Shown piece by piece: positions 40,759 to 54,374 of a DNA stretch of 64,000 nt (position 1 is its first letter; every line of letters begins with the position of its first letter). The DNA comes from Spongilla lacustris (lineage: Eukaryota > Porifera > Demospongiae > Spongillida > Spongillidae): the NCBI GenBank assembly GCA_949361645.1, contig OX442415.1:2550713-2614712 (forward strand). Reading direction: 5' to 3'. A program made the translations under genes and the position numbers. The notes below the pieces were generated by a model. It worked only from the letters and a program-made list of their open reading frames with translations, had not been told where the DNA came from and did not search any database.

Positions 40759-42006
40759 TAGGGTGTGTAACCGGTTATCAGGTTATTCGGGTTATTCGGA
40801 TATTCGCAAAAACCTATCCGTTCGAATAGTAATTTAGCATTACTCGGAAAAATCGATTATTGGATTTGTTCTATTCGAAATAACCGGTTTGTGAATCTCC
40901 ATTCGGAGGTACTTAGGTATTCGTCGTCCGCATCAACAATTCGCCCATTATTCGAATACCTTTTTATGACGATATCCGGATACGCGTTTACGATATTACA
41001 AGTACAACATCTAATTTGAAACGTAACGTTAAATATTGTATCACGTCACTGTTGTTATTACTATATACTACGTGGGGACGAGATCATATGCACTTTACAT
41101 GTACGGGCAGTAATTCGAACTAGCCAACAGATCTCCGACTTCACGAGTCATGACGACGGACAGCTCCAGCTACAAATCAAAGTTAGTTCGCTTAGTGCAT
41201 TCTTGCTTCAATCTCTCTGAGCTGATATTGCCGCGATCGTACTTAGGCCTACTAGTATTTGCTATGGTGAAATGGAGGCTGCATGGCCGGTGGTGCATCT
41301 GTGGTTCTACCCTTTTGGCATCGGGTACAATGTGACAGTGTACATCTGTAGGTAGACCTCAGCGTGGCCACGCTAACTTAGGTCAGGACACGCCCATCTA
41401 GGTATGTCGGTAGGCCAAGCGATTTAGGCGTATGTAAGTAGCTGTAGTAGTGTGCTGAGTGCATCTGGTGTGATGTGGGTAGCTATGGATACATGCTGTT
41501 CTGATCTGGTGTAATGTGGGTAGTTGTATGAAGGTGTCTGGTGTGATGGGGGTAGCTGTGTTTGTGTGCCTCATGAGGGCTTCTGGTGTGTCGGGGGAGG
41601 TGTGTTTGTGTGCCTCATGAGGGCACTGGTGTGATGGGGGTAGGGTGTGCCTCATGAGGGCACTGGTGTGATGGGGGTAGGTGTGCCTCATGAGGGCACT
41701 GATGTGATGGGGGTAGGGTGTGCCTCATGAGGGCACTGGTATAATGGGGGTAGGTGTGTGTATGCTGAGGGCATCTGGTGTTATGGTTTAGCTGTAGGAG
41801 GGTATCTGGTGAGATGTGTACATTTAGGTGGCTCAGTGAGCGAAAAACCTGAATAACCTAGGTATTCGGCTGGCAAATTGTTAAAACCTATTCGGAAAAA
41901 TCGATTTTCTTTTTTCAAGTATTCGGAAAAATCGATTTTCTGATCCAGAAAAACCTGAAAAATCGATTAGTGTTTTAAAAGTATTCGGAAAAATCGATTT
42001 TCATTT
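40759..42006. repeat. Repeat block with TTATTCGG and AAAAATCGATT motifs
   Basis: The left edge (GTAACCGGTTATCAGGTTAT) and a segment near 41848 (AACCTGAATAACCTAGGTAT) are partly inverted copies. ATTCGGAAAAATCGATTTTC occurs at 41890, 41921 and 41983, with a variant at about 40844. The middle holds ordinary sequence (a possible short exon at 41150-41335, unrecognised) and a minisatellite. It may be one large decayed transposon. Confidence 0.45.
41430..41800. repeat. Minisatellite based on GTGCCTCATGAGGGCACTGG
   Basis: About ten degenerate units of 33 to 50 bp containing TGGTGTGATGGGGGTAG, with the GTGCCTCATGAGGGC stem-forming segment in most. Confidence 0.85.
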
Positions 42007-42661
42007 TTCAGGGGAGGTTGCCAGCTAGCTTACCTTTTTCCTTTCACACACAATCCTTTCAGCCGGATAGTACTTCATTTGACATGCGCTATAAGATGAG
42101 GGCCGGGGTCAGCGGCGTGAATGGGGATAAGGGGAGGGAAGGAGAGAGGAGGAGCGAGAGTGAAGGTAGGGAGGGGGAGGTAGGGAAATTGATGGGATGA
42201 GGAGGGAGGGAGATGGAAGGGGGGTAGGGAAATTGAAGGGAGGAGGAGAAGAGAAAGTATTATTTATTTGGTTTTGTACAGTTTGTGGTGGTATTTTGTA
42301 CATGCCAAAACATTGAGTGTCTGACTGGCTAAATGCAATTGAGGGATTCATGAAAGTTTGTGTTATGATGTTCTACTTGCAGAGCTGCAGTATTATTATT
42401 CCCTTCATATGTACAGTTAAATGGCATGTTTGAAAACAAGCTGGATTAATTGACAGAACAGCAAGTGACATGCCACGTGTAAACCAGGGGGTAGGTGTGG
42501 TAAATCTCTGATGTTATAGGAAGTACATGCATGTAATGGTGTGCTTCTTGTACATGTAAATATAACATCTGTAGCAAATGCATGACTGGAAACCATAAGT
42601 GATACTGGCAGATGTTGCCTATTCCTGCCTCCTCCTTTCCCACGTTCAGCTGATGTGTTTC
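42007..42661. other. No recognised gene
   Basis: A purine-rich GGGAGG-type stretch at 42120-42250, then unremarkable AT-rich DNA. Confidence 0.45.
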
Positions 42662-42743
42662 TGTGTGTGTGTGTGTGTGTGTGTATGTGTTTGTGTGTGT
42701 TTGTGTGTGTGATTGTGTGTGTGTGTGTGTGTGTTGTGTGTGT

Positions 42744-42789
<46 letters not shown>
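42662..42789. repeat. (TG)n microsatellite with interruptions
   Basis: About 128 bp of TG with TATG, TTTG and GATT interruptions. Confidence 0.95.
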
Positions 42790-42791
<2 letters not shown>

Positions 42792-43260
42792 ATAAACACC
42801 TGCTGATCCTATCTTATTTGGAAGTTTCCAATGTCATGAATTTTGTTGTGTAGCCAGACTGTGCTGATAAAAGGTCTAGGTCTGTACATACAGTGAATAA
42901 TCTCATGCACAATGCCATGCACCTTGGTGCAAATACAACCCCTAGGCTGGTTTTCCTATGGAGTGTTGATACAATAGCTGTGTCCTGGAAGTTCATAGTA
43001 TGTTAACAGATGTGCAGCACTACCACTGTGTAAAAAGGGTTGTTATACAGTACTGTATAACGCGTGTATTCGTGTGTTATGCACACGTTATACACGTGTT
43101 ATCCGCATGTGTATAACTTTGCGTATGGATACTCTATACACAGTTGCGTATAACAACTATAGTATAACACTGTGTATAACTTCTGTATAACATTTTGTAT
43201 AACAATGTATAACAATATGTATAACAATAGCAAATGGAGTAAAACACAGCGTATAACATA

Positions 43261-44439
43261 ATTATGAATTTTTAATTAGTCGCTCGTTTCCAGGCCTCTT
43301 CTATTAATATTATGATATAAGCAAAATACATAAGTACATGGAACAACAAAAAAAAAAACAACAGAGAACGAGTTCAACGGTGAAGCATCCATGCAGGTGG
43401 AAAGGCCATCAGGAAAGTTCCGAGCGCGGTGGGCCCAATCGTCTCTCCTTCCGTGGCGCCTAGCTGAGTCCAAAAACGCGTTTAGTTCCTCTGATCTCCT
43501 CTTATCATCGTCCCATTGTCCAGTTCTTCCTCTTCCGACACGTTAAGTACATCCCTTTCTTGCATGATCTGTTACTTGTTCGGATCGCCGCTCCCATAGC
43601 TATAGTGTATATAATCAATACTAGACAACATATTTAAATTCAAGCGCTTACCTAGTTGTGCTCGGATTGGATGCCCTTCTTTTGAATCGGCTTCAGTAAG
43701 AATGCGTTTCAGAGTTAGGTTGTAGTTCGCTATGCCAACTACATTCGCAAAAATGAAAGGACTCACACCTTTAACCGACAACAAGTATACCTTCAACCTC
43801 TTCTTCGCTGATATCCGAGACATCACTTTAGCATTATGGACGCTTGAGGTTCTGAGAACAAAGAATTCCCGTTACCAATACAAAGCCACACTGCTTACGC
43901 TTCTTGAGACTTCAGCTGATTCAAAAAAGAAGCTGATATAAAGTTACTGTACCTGCGCAGAAAGTGATGTCCTACTCTCTTGAGTTGGTGTTACAGAGAC
44001 AGTTTTGGTCGCAACCTCGCTTACTGATAGTTGTACACATCCGCTACTGAAAATGATTTTCCTGCTGGAGTAGTGCAAACAGCATCGCCATGCTGCCTAG
44101 GACCCAAGGTTCGGCGCGGTCTTCTTCGTCATCATGGTACTAGTACATAGACTGATAGGTTCTACTGTGACATGAATTGATCGTTGCTCAGGAACCTGTT
44201 CGAGGAGAAACTTGGGAATTAGCCACTAGTCCCTCAATTTACTTGATAACCCACCTAAGATACTTCTTCTGGCTGATAGGAACGTACGGTTAGTTCCAGT
44301 ATTAGATTTCCCGACGATGACGCCATACACGCATATCATGTGGCTTTGAAGAGTCTACGCATGCGCGTTACATTCATTTGAAATGGAAGCCTCGTACGCG
44401 CTGTATTTGTTCTGTTCAAAGTGGGGTTTCAAAAGCAAA
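43261..44439. other. Interior of the CACTA-like unit; unassigned frames
   Basis: A minus frame (about 43545-43276) reads VGRGRTGQWDDDKRRSEELN and onward. A second minus frame at 43826-43572 and a plus frame at 43732-43941 overlap in opposite senses. None shows a transposase motif I recognise. Confidence 0.3.
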
Positions 44440-45060
44440 ATCAACATATTTGATGCACACAAGAATACCGGATCTGGCCACGAAAGTAATTATATTTGAT
44501 GCACACCAGCGACCATGACTCTATTAAATGCACACCAGGGACTGCCACTTTATTTGATGCAAAAAAATCCAATTCAATACAAACCTGGGTCCGGCCGCTA
44601 TCTTGATTCTATTTGAAGCACACTAGGTGTGGTCGCTAACATGATTCTATCTAATGCCCACCAGGGACTGCCACTAGCATGACTTGATTTGTAGTTTTAG
44701 CTATAGTCATGCTAGCGGCAATCCAGTCACTGTAGAGGTGTGCATCAGATAGAATCATATTAGCGGCCAGACCCGGTGTGCAGCAAATAAAGTCATGCTA
44801 TTGGAATTGGCCAGTCCCTGGTGTGCAGCTGCTAGGTTTGTGGTATCGTCCAGCTGACCCTGGTGAGCATCAAATAGAAACATGTTAGTGACCTGGCCTG
44901 GCCGGTGTGCATCAAATAGAATCTTATTCACTTTAATGTAATAGTCTTGGTAGTGACCAGGATATCCTGATTTAATTAATGCAGATTCAATCTGATGAGC
45001 CGCTATCCTGATGCACAAAACTCTAGAAGATGCACACCAGGGACTGGTGATAGCATGATG
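44440..45060. repeat. Degenerate repeats TTTGATGCACACCAGGGACT in both orientations
   Basis: About ten units of roughly 40-60 bp. In 44440-44700 the motif reads in the plus sense (ATGCACACCAGGGACTGCCA). From 44730 to 45000 it reads mostly as the complement (GGTGTGCATCAAATAGAATC). The block is thus an inverted pair of short tandem arrays. Confidence 0.7.
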
Positions 45061-47565
<2,505 letters not shown>

Positions 47566-47702
47566 CAGTAAAGAGGCTGGGGTCTAACTGGCAGTAAAGA
47601 GGCTGGGGTCTAACTGGCAGTAAAGAGGCTGGGGTCTAACTGGCAGCAAAGAGGCTGGGGTCTAACTGGCAGTAAAGAGGCTGGGGTCTAACTGGCAGTA
47701 AA
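47566..47702. repeat. Tandem repeat, 26-bp unit (GGCAGTAAAGAGGCTGGGGT + CTAACT)
   Basis: Five almost identical units. Confidence 0.95.
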
Positions 47703-48689
47703 AAAACACGCACACAGTGAATTATAAATACTCCAGAGTCACACCAAAGCAATGACACTTCTGTCAGTGCAAACATTGGCAAGGATGCCTCAGTTATCAA
47801 GACAGTGGCTGGGGTAGCCTCATATGGGGTGTGCAAAAGCAGCCATACCCTCCAACTGTGCACAGCAACATAAGTATATGTTGTTCTGTGAGTGCATTAC
47901 TCCTTTGCAACCCTAATGTATGTCAGAACTTCAAGTGTGTGCGTGTACACATGTATGTGTCTTAGTGTGTGTATGTGTGTTTAAGTGTGTGTTAGGGTAC
48001 TGTTTAGGGAGCTAAACAGAGTTTAATGGAGCTCTGGTAACTCTCTATCAGCATTTGTGGGCAGAGGCAATGCGGTTACATAGGCTCATGGTCTTAGGCG
48101 GATGGGAGCCTCATCCTCCCTATTGTTACCATTTGTGCACCATGGCCGGCTTATGAGACTATATGCACACATGGGCAGCCTCCCAGCAGTCCACTGGTGC
48201 TTCAGGAGAGCTTGTCTGTTTGCATCACCCACCCTCCACCCCTGCATCACCTTTGTATCCTTTCTGTGTATTTCTTACTTACTGCCATCATGCCCATTCA
48301 TATTAAATACAGCCAGGGCGGGTTCCTACCGGGCTTGACCTTCTAACTCAGGGACCCAAGCCTGGGCCAGCGTCCTGGCTTGCATGGTACGCAGGTCACC
48401 CAGATGGTGCCAGTGCCACCATCTGGTGCTTGTCTCCCCAAGTCTCCCCCCACATGACGCATGGCTTGGCCACAGCGACTCCCAACTGGTGATCTGCGTC
48501 ACTCACGGGAGCTCCCCACGGCCAACAGGTCGAGGTTGGCAGGGTCACAGCTCAGAGGGGTTCTCGCTCTGGCCCCCTATTCTCGCCAATCAGTCAACTG
48601 AGTTGTGTTGGACAGAAGCAATTGTAGCTGAGGAGCTAGGGGCTGGGTGCATACACCTACTTAGCCTGGGGAAGTTACTAGGCTTGGTA
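47703..48689. other. Unassigned block, GC-richer than its surroundings
   Basis: From about 48060 to 48660 base composition is clearly more GC-rich than the flanks. A plus frame at 48384 (MVRRSPRWCQCHHLVL) is open into the following TG repeat. I cannot match it to a family. The changed composition suggests a separate insertion. Confidence 0.35.
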
Positions 48690-48960
48690 ATTAATGTGTT
48701 AGTGTGTGTGTTAGTGTGTGTATGTGTGTACACATGTGCGTATGTGTGTACACGTGTGCATGTGTGTACACATGTGTATGTGTGTACACGTGTGTATGTG
48801 TGTACACATGTGTGTATGTGTGTACACATGTGTATGTGTTAGTGTGTGTATGTGTGATGCTTGTGTGTGTATGTGTGTACACATTGTGTGTTAGTGTGTG
48901 TGTATGTGAGTGTAAACATATGCGTGCCTGTGTGTGTGTGCGTATGATGAGTGTGATGTG
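48690..48960. repeat. TG-rich array with GTGTGTACACATGTGTAT units
   Basis: About ten degenerate 18-20-bp units that mix TG tracts with the palindrome GTACACATGTG. Confidence 0.9.
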
Positions 48961-49225
48961 GTTTAGTAGGTGATGGAGTTGGTGTTAGGGTGAGTAGGAA
49001 CGTTAAATACTAAACCATCTGGTCATGTGTCAAGCAGAGATCCTGCATGCTTGATATAGAACCAGTGTGAGTCTAGAATATGCACACCTTGATCTGAGAC
49101 CCTGACAAGGTCATTATGGAAGGGCCCAAAAACATGTATATGTTGTGTACACATGTATACATATACATATGAATACATACATGCATATACAACTCATGAA
49201 CCAAATGCACACATACATGTTCACA
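48961..49225. other. No recognised feature
   Basis: Short unique stretch between two TG/CA arrays. Confidence 0.5.
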
Positions 49226-49253
49226 CTGACAAACACGCACACACACACACTCG

Positions 49254-49338
<85 letters not shown>
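49226..49338. repeat. (CA)n microsatellite
   Basis: About 75 bp of perfect CA preceded by CGCGCGCGC and an imperfect CA segment. Confidence 0.95.
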
Positions 49339-50165
49339 ACAGAAATACACGCAGCATGTAGCCTGACCCTTGGCGTCTACTACTTACGATCAGATCAGAA
49401 AAGCTAGGTTAGTACTAGTATGCATATTAGACAACCACTAATTATTTATACTGTATAGCAAAACTGCATTGGCTTACCTTGCAGTGGTGAGTCCATCCCA
49501 CGCGACGTCTACACAACTTGCGGCTTTTTGGCTGCACACAGGAACTGTATAGATGATTCAGGTTCAAATGTGCGCAATTCATCGCTAGAGCTCTATTTTT
49601 TTCTAGCACGTGTGAACGTACATTTTTATAGCCATACCTCCGACCAACCAGATACGCTATCCCTCTGCGATTTCTTTGTTTGGAACGTCGGAACGCGTAG
49701 GCATCTTTTAGAATTAGTAGCCTACTGCTATTATTAATAATAGCTACATGTATATATATATATATTAAATTTGTGTGCAACGAATTACGCCCTCGGATCG
49801 GTAGAATGTAATTAGCATTAGTTATACACAGTTATACAAAATGTGTTTAACAACTGTGGTTTTTTGATTAGCACACACTACTATTATACACAGTTATACA
49901 CAATTATACGCAATGTGTATAACAAGTACTGTATAACTACTTGTATAACAATGTTATACAGGCGAGTATAACAACCCTTTTTACACAGTGTACTACTTGT
50001 GTCCATACATGTATGTACATTTTTGGTGAGCCTCAGGGTTATTCTATTGCCTGTCTACTTGTTGCCAGCTAGGCTTGGAGTACTACAGTTGAGAGCCTTA
50101 CTGTTGACAGTAATGAGAGCAAGGTACTACATGTATGTAATGCCGTGCATACTAAGAATGAAAAA
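49339..50165. other. Right end of the CACTA-like unit and flank; unassigned minus frame
   Basis: A minus frame (to about 49480) ends CRRRVGWTHHCK directly before a GTAAGC donor, so it could be a first exon. It matches nothing I know. The subterminal GTATAAC cluster occupies 49821-49972. Confidence 0.3.
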
Positions 50166-50277
50166 CTTTAGGGAAGGCCAACAATATAGGGAGAAGGCCA
50201 ACAGTACAGGGAGAAGGCCAACTGTATAGGGAGAAGGCCACCAGTATAGGGAGAAGGCCAACAGTATATAATAGTTG
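50166..50277. repeat. Minisatellite, 20-bp unit ATAGGGAGAAGGCCAACAGT (short array)
   Basis: About five units, same family and orientation as 51787-52337. Confidence 0.95.
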
Positions 50278-51367
50278 TGTCCTGTTATTAGAACATGCAT
50301 GTACAAGCACACGTAAGTTGTCAAGGGAGGTGTGTCCGTACATATATGTATGAAGCGGGCACATAAGGTTATTGTATTAGTGATAACTAATGCAAACAGT
50401 AAATGGGCATGGGCCAACTTACATGTATGAAGCTTTAGCATAGCCCCAGAACCATTATCCATGGCTTGTGGTTTCCTTGTCCCACACAATGGATGTGGTT
50501 GCTGTGCAAAACTTAGGTAACCACTAAAATCTTTGAAGTACATGTACATAGTGACCTATAAAACATTTGCCAAAAGTTGCATGAAGGGCATAAGGTTAAG
50601 GTGACCACACGTAGGTAACATGTTGCATGCAACTCAAATGAATATAGCACATGGTCACCTTTTAAGGTACAGCCTCAGATGTAAATGTAGTACATTTACC
50701 TGAACTTTTGTGTAGGTAGTCAGGGTTAGGGTTTATACATGTACCTGTATCTAGTAGCCACCAGATGACAGCATGGTGGTACCATTTTTGAAATAGTCCT
50801 GGGTACATACATGTATACTAGGCACAGGATTATGTAACAGTAGATGGTGTCTATAAGGATAGACAATAGTACATGTAACAAAGAGTACATGTACAAGTTA
50901 ATGTACCTCTCCAGGCCCTTAAACAGAAGTACTTTAACATCACATGCATGTTCAAAGACCTCTGATGGAACTGTCACCCATATGATGCATTGTATGTGTA
51001 CAAAGAATACCTCCCCCCTTCTGGGGGATTTGGAGAGGTGATCCAATGACACTACCAACACCCCTCCAGGGGAGTGAGGAAGTGTTCTCAGCACCAATGC
51101 ATGAAAACAAAAATTAGCATGTCCAAAAATACCATGCGTACTCTATATAGTGCATGTAACCACTAACACAATAGCCCCCCAAAACAGCCATTCACACACC
51201 TGTTATCTGTTGTCACTGTGTTCAAAGGACTGGGGAAGTAGCCAGACCAGTAAATACTTTGGTTTGTAGTACTGTAGTTAGTAGGTCTTTATTGATCCTC
51301 TGCTCCTCCAGTAGTATGGTAGCTCTCTCCTGGTAGATTGTTGTGTCTTGTTGTGGTTGTGCAGCAA

Positions 51368-51369
<2 letters not shown>
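50278..51369. other. Possible minus-strand exons, otherwise nothing recognised
   Basis: 50523-50423 (minus) has a TTTTAG acceptor and GTAAGT donor and is open in one frame (GYLSFAQQPHPLCGTRKPQA, then MDNGSGAMLKLHT). Its phase would fit the ATG exon at 52432-52401. A second coding-like frame is at about 51085-50912 (VSLDHLSKSPRRGEVFFVHI). Both are tentative. Confidence 0.25.
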
Positions 51370-51427
<58 letters not shown>

Positions 51428-51437
51428 TGTGTGTGCG
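51370..51437. repeat. (GT)n microsatellite
   Basis: About 65 bp of GT with one TTTG interruption near its end. Confidence 0.95.
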
Positions 51438-51786
51438 TCCAAATTATTATTATTTATATCTTATGTATGTGGATGTAAGTACCACTATGTACAGGTACAT
51501 GTGTGGACATCATTGGTGTGTGTGCTCATGTTTGAAGCACACACTACACAGCTCTACATCAGCATGTGTAGTGTGCACATGATGGAGACACTTATGAATA
51601 TGTGCATTACCACCAGTAGAGCTACTACATTGAGTGTCCACACTGTACACTGAGCATGTGTGACTTGCAGGAAGTGTCCATGCACTAGGTGTGGTGTGTG
51701 TGTCCCACAGGTCTGCTATACACATAGTAAACAAAGAGACAGAGATGCTACACAAATGGACAATGCTCAGTGGTTCATATATATAT
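51438..51786. other. No recognised feature
   Basis: Unique sequence with a GTGTAGTGTGCACATG-type short repeat. No coding signal. Confidence 0.45.
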
Positions 51787-52337
51787 ATAGGGAGAAAGCC
51801 AACAGTATAGGGAGAAGGCCAACTGTATAGGAAATAGTATAGGGAGAAGGCCAACTGTATAGGGATAAGGTCAACAATATAGGGAGAAGACCAACAGTAT
51901 AGGGAGAAAGCCAACAGTATAGGGAGAAAGCCAACAGTAACATAGGGAGAAAGCTAACAGTATAGGAAGACGCCCAACAGTATAGGGAGAAGACCAACTG
52001 TATAGGGAGAAGGCCAACAGTATGAGAGAAGGCCAATGTATAGGGAGAAGGCTAACAGTATAAGGAGAAGGCAAACAGTATAGGGAGAAGGCCAACAGTA
52101 TAGGGAGAAAGCCAACAGTATAGGGAGAAAGCCAACAGTATAGGGAGAAGGCCAACTGTATAGGGAGAAGGCCAACATTATAGCGAGAAGGCCAACAGTA
52201 TAGCGAGAAGGCCACCAGCCTAACACTACAGGAAGAAGACCAACAGAATAAGGAGACGGGCAATTAACGGTCCGGGAGAAGGCCAACAGTACAGGCCCGG
52301 GAGAATTCCATACAGTACTAGTATAGGAAGAAGGCCG
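51787..52337. repeat. Minisatellite, 20-bp unit ATAGGGAGAAGGCCAACAGT
   Basis: About 27 units with substitutions and a few shortened units. Inverted relative to the array at 59830-60590. The array lies just downstream, in minus sense, of a candidate ATG exon. Confidence 0.95.
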
Positions 52338-52400
52338 TATCTCCTCCCCCTTCACTGCATTGCATGTTCTGCACATACTAATATCACACAGTATACTCAC

Positions 52401-52432
52401 CAAAACACCTGAATCTCAGAAGTTGAAATCAT
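52401..52432 (-). CDS. Candidate first coding exon (MISTSEIQVF), paralogue of 59693-59724
   Basis: A 32-nt segment on the minus strand starts with ATG, reads MISTSEIQVF and ends TG before a GTGAGTATAC donor. At 59693-59724 (+) a homologous 32-nt segment reads MISSSETQVF and has the same donor. In both places a 20-bp minisatellite follows in the presumed intron. The conserved length, reading frame and splice donor favour a real but uncharacterised first exon. A possible second exon is 50523-50423. Confidence 0.3.
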
Positions 52433-52437
52433 GCAGG

Positions 52438-52780
52438 GTAACCCTGCATGCATCATTGTGCCTCCACATCTCCAAAGCTACGATTGTACACGGCTAACTC
52501 CTACCGGGCGTTGTACGCCAAAGGAAGTCACACCCTGGCGTTTGCGTTACGCCTATGATGATCGTATATGAATACGCAAGTGACTGGCGTGACGTACCTT
52601 ATTTTGGAAGCAACTGATACACCAGTGAATTGATCGGGTAGTTTACGCCCGGGTAATATAATTGGCGTATCGCAATTGCTATAAAATTCTTCGGCGTTAC
52701 GGCTGCGATATCAGAAGCGTATTGGAAACAAATTGTAGCCCGACCGGTGTCATAGGGTATACGGTCCGGCCCAAATTTCG
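52438..52780. other. Upstream of the candidate exon; no gene
   Basis: Contains the palindrome ATGCAGGGTAACCCTGCAT (52431-52449) and a GGCGT(T/A)-rich stretch at 52500-52700 that may be a MITE relic (GGCGTTGTACGCC, GGCGTTTGCGTTACGCC). Confidence 0.35.
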
Positions 52781-52935
52781 GTCCGGCGGACCGTATTCCC
52801 TAAGGGAATACGGTCCCCCCCCGGACCCAACTCCCTAGGGAATACGGTCCCCCGGACCGAGTTCCCTGGTTGTACAAAACCAATTAACCGGACTCAATTC
52901 CCTAGGGAATTGAGTCCCCCCCCCCCCCCGGACCG
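52781..52935. repeat. Cluster of GGACCGTATTCCC palindromes
   Basis: GGACCGTATTCCCT and its complement face each other at 52788-52816 around one base. A perfect 28-bp palindrome built on GGACTCAATTCCCT sits at 52890-52917. Half-copies (CTCCCTAGGGAATACGGTCC, GGACCGAGTTCCC, GGACCGTATTCCC) surround them, with a C run at 52915-52928. Confidence 0.8.
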
Positions 52936-53418
52936 TATTCCCAGGTTTTAAATACATGCATGTAATGTGCATGTATATTCCACCCCTTGCATTCACGTAA
53001 GGGCTGGCACATTTGGTTCGAAAAGCAAAATCCATCGATCGCAGGTCGTCAACAATATAAGCAGCTATTAACTGTTTTTTTCATTCTGTAACAATGAACT
53101 GTTTTCGGTCTGGGATGTTTATTCTAAAACGAATTTGTTATACAACTGTATATTTACATGTATATTTATTCTAAGTTGTTACTATTTATATATGTTCCAA
53201 TTATGATTTGGTACTGTTTAATATTATCAAATCGTATGAACACCAAGTGCAGACGAAGTAGAATAAATTTAATAAAAGATGAAAAGAAATAAAAAAATAT
53301 ACACATATATACATAGAATACATGAACGAATGAATATAACATCACATTACTAATATTGGTGCTAAATGCATAAAACCTCGGAATTGAACCTAAAAGAGAG
53401 GCACTTCAGGCCTTACAG
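52936..53418. other. No gene; AT-rich flank of the retroelement copy
   Basis: About 53263-53309 (AATAAATTTAATAAAAGATG, then AAAAGAAATAAAAAA) is repeated at 54329-54375 on the other side of the retroelement. Confidence 0.5.
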
Positions 53419-54144
53419 TCAAGTTACCCTGGACAGGATGGCTCTGCAGTTGGCTCTCACTAAGGCTAGGCCTAGGCGGCTGTATATTCCAAAGATGGTC
53501 CTGGATTTGGGTTGGTTTAGCCTGGTGGAAAGACGACCAGCAAGCTTAGAAAAAGCCGCCACTGCTGCAGCACCCCAACACCCATAGGTCTCGACCACAA
53601 GTGGGATGCAGACCCAACCCAGTTCTTCACACTTCCTGTCATTGCTATTGTGCTTTCTGTTCTCAGCTGCAAGGGCTGCCGAACCTGCCGTCACGCTCGC
53701 TTCTAGCAAGACACTTGAATGTAGCGTGGACGTGACGGACAAGTCAAAGGCAGCAGGTTTGCCAAGGTCCCAGTTGGGGACAAGAACATCTGCTGGGCGG
53801 GATTGTGTATTGGTAAACCCAGCCCCGCATCCCATCTCTAGACGTGGACCCAGGCAAGCACGTTGGCAGAAGTCTGAAAAAATGTCCCGGAGCTTGTTAT
53901 GGCGCAATACCACATCCCCTCCATGCTTACAACTGAGGGCGTGATGGCCAAAGTCATCCAATGCAAAGGAAGGACAGTGAGGGCAACTTTGGCATTGGAC
54001 AACCGGGATACCCAACCACCACTTCAGTGCTACTTGAAATTCTGCCGGATCCAAGTGGAGGTTAAGTCGAGGGGAGGGAGTGACTGACAGCCAAGCAGAG
54101 GCATGAGGGGAAGAGATGGACAAAAGACGAGCCCTGTCAGTCAA
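53419..54144 (-). CDS. Non-LTR retroelement protein C-terminal region, intact frame
   Basis: This is the longest undamaged copy of the family: 241 codons without a stop. It reads DRARLLSISSPHASAWLSV, then FQVALKWWLGIPV, a CPHC...FGHHALSCKHGGD zinc-binding block, LRHNKLRD, SRPADVLVPNWDLGKPAAFD, GWVCIPLVVETYGCWG and finally LVRANCRAILSRVT. In related elements this region follows the reverse transcriptase; the polymerase itself is absent here, so the copy is 5'-truncated. The zinc-binding Cys/His residues are complete. The strong antisense frames opposite it are shadows. Confidence 0.75.
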   Translation of the reverse strand: MTDRARLLSISSPHASAWLSVTPSPRLNLHLDPAEFQVALKWWLGIPVVQCQSCPHCPSFALDDFGHHALSCKHGGDVVLRHNKLRDIFSDFCQRACLGPRLEMGCGAGFTNTQSRPADVLVPNWDLGKPAAFDLSVTSTLHSSVLLEASVTAGSAALAAENRKHNSNDRKCEELGWVCIPLVVETYGCWGAAAVAAFSKLAGRLSTRLNQPKSRTIFGIYSRLGLALVRANCRAILSRVT

Positions 54145-54374
54145 GGTTGCACTTTGAAAAAGGTTATTGAACTGTTGGTCTTCAAGCTTGGAAGATAAGA
54201 CCTTCTGTATATCATAATAGTCAACTGAGCATAAGAGAGATGAGGGTACTGGATAAATCTCAATTCAGTTCGTACCTGTAAAAAAGAAAATCCATTATTG
54301 TTTAGAGAATGATGTGGTGAGAAGTACAATAAATTTTATAAAAGATGAAAAGAAATAAAAAATTATACACATAT
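54145..54374. repeat. Flanking segment duplicated on the far side of the foldback
   Basis: About 54206-54310 (TATATCATAATAGTCAA, then GAGATGAGGGTACTGGATAA) recurs at 55193-55315 with the same order, one 17-bp insertion and few substitutions. Confidence 0.75.

Noticed and set aside
48384..48842. 152-codon plus frame running into a TG repeat
   Set aside because: The second half is repeat-derived and the first half has no recognisable motif or splice border.
53606..53944. Plus-strand frame of 112 codons
   Set aside because: Shadow of the intact retroelement frame on the minus strand.
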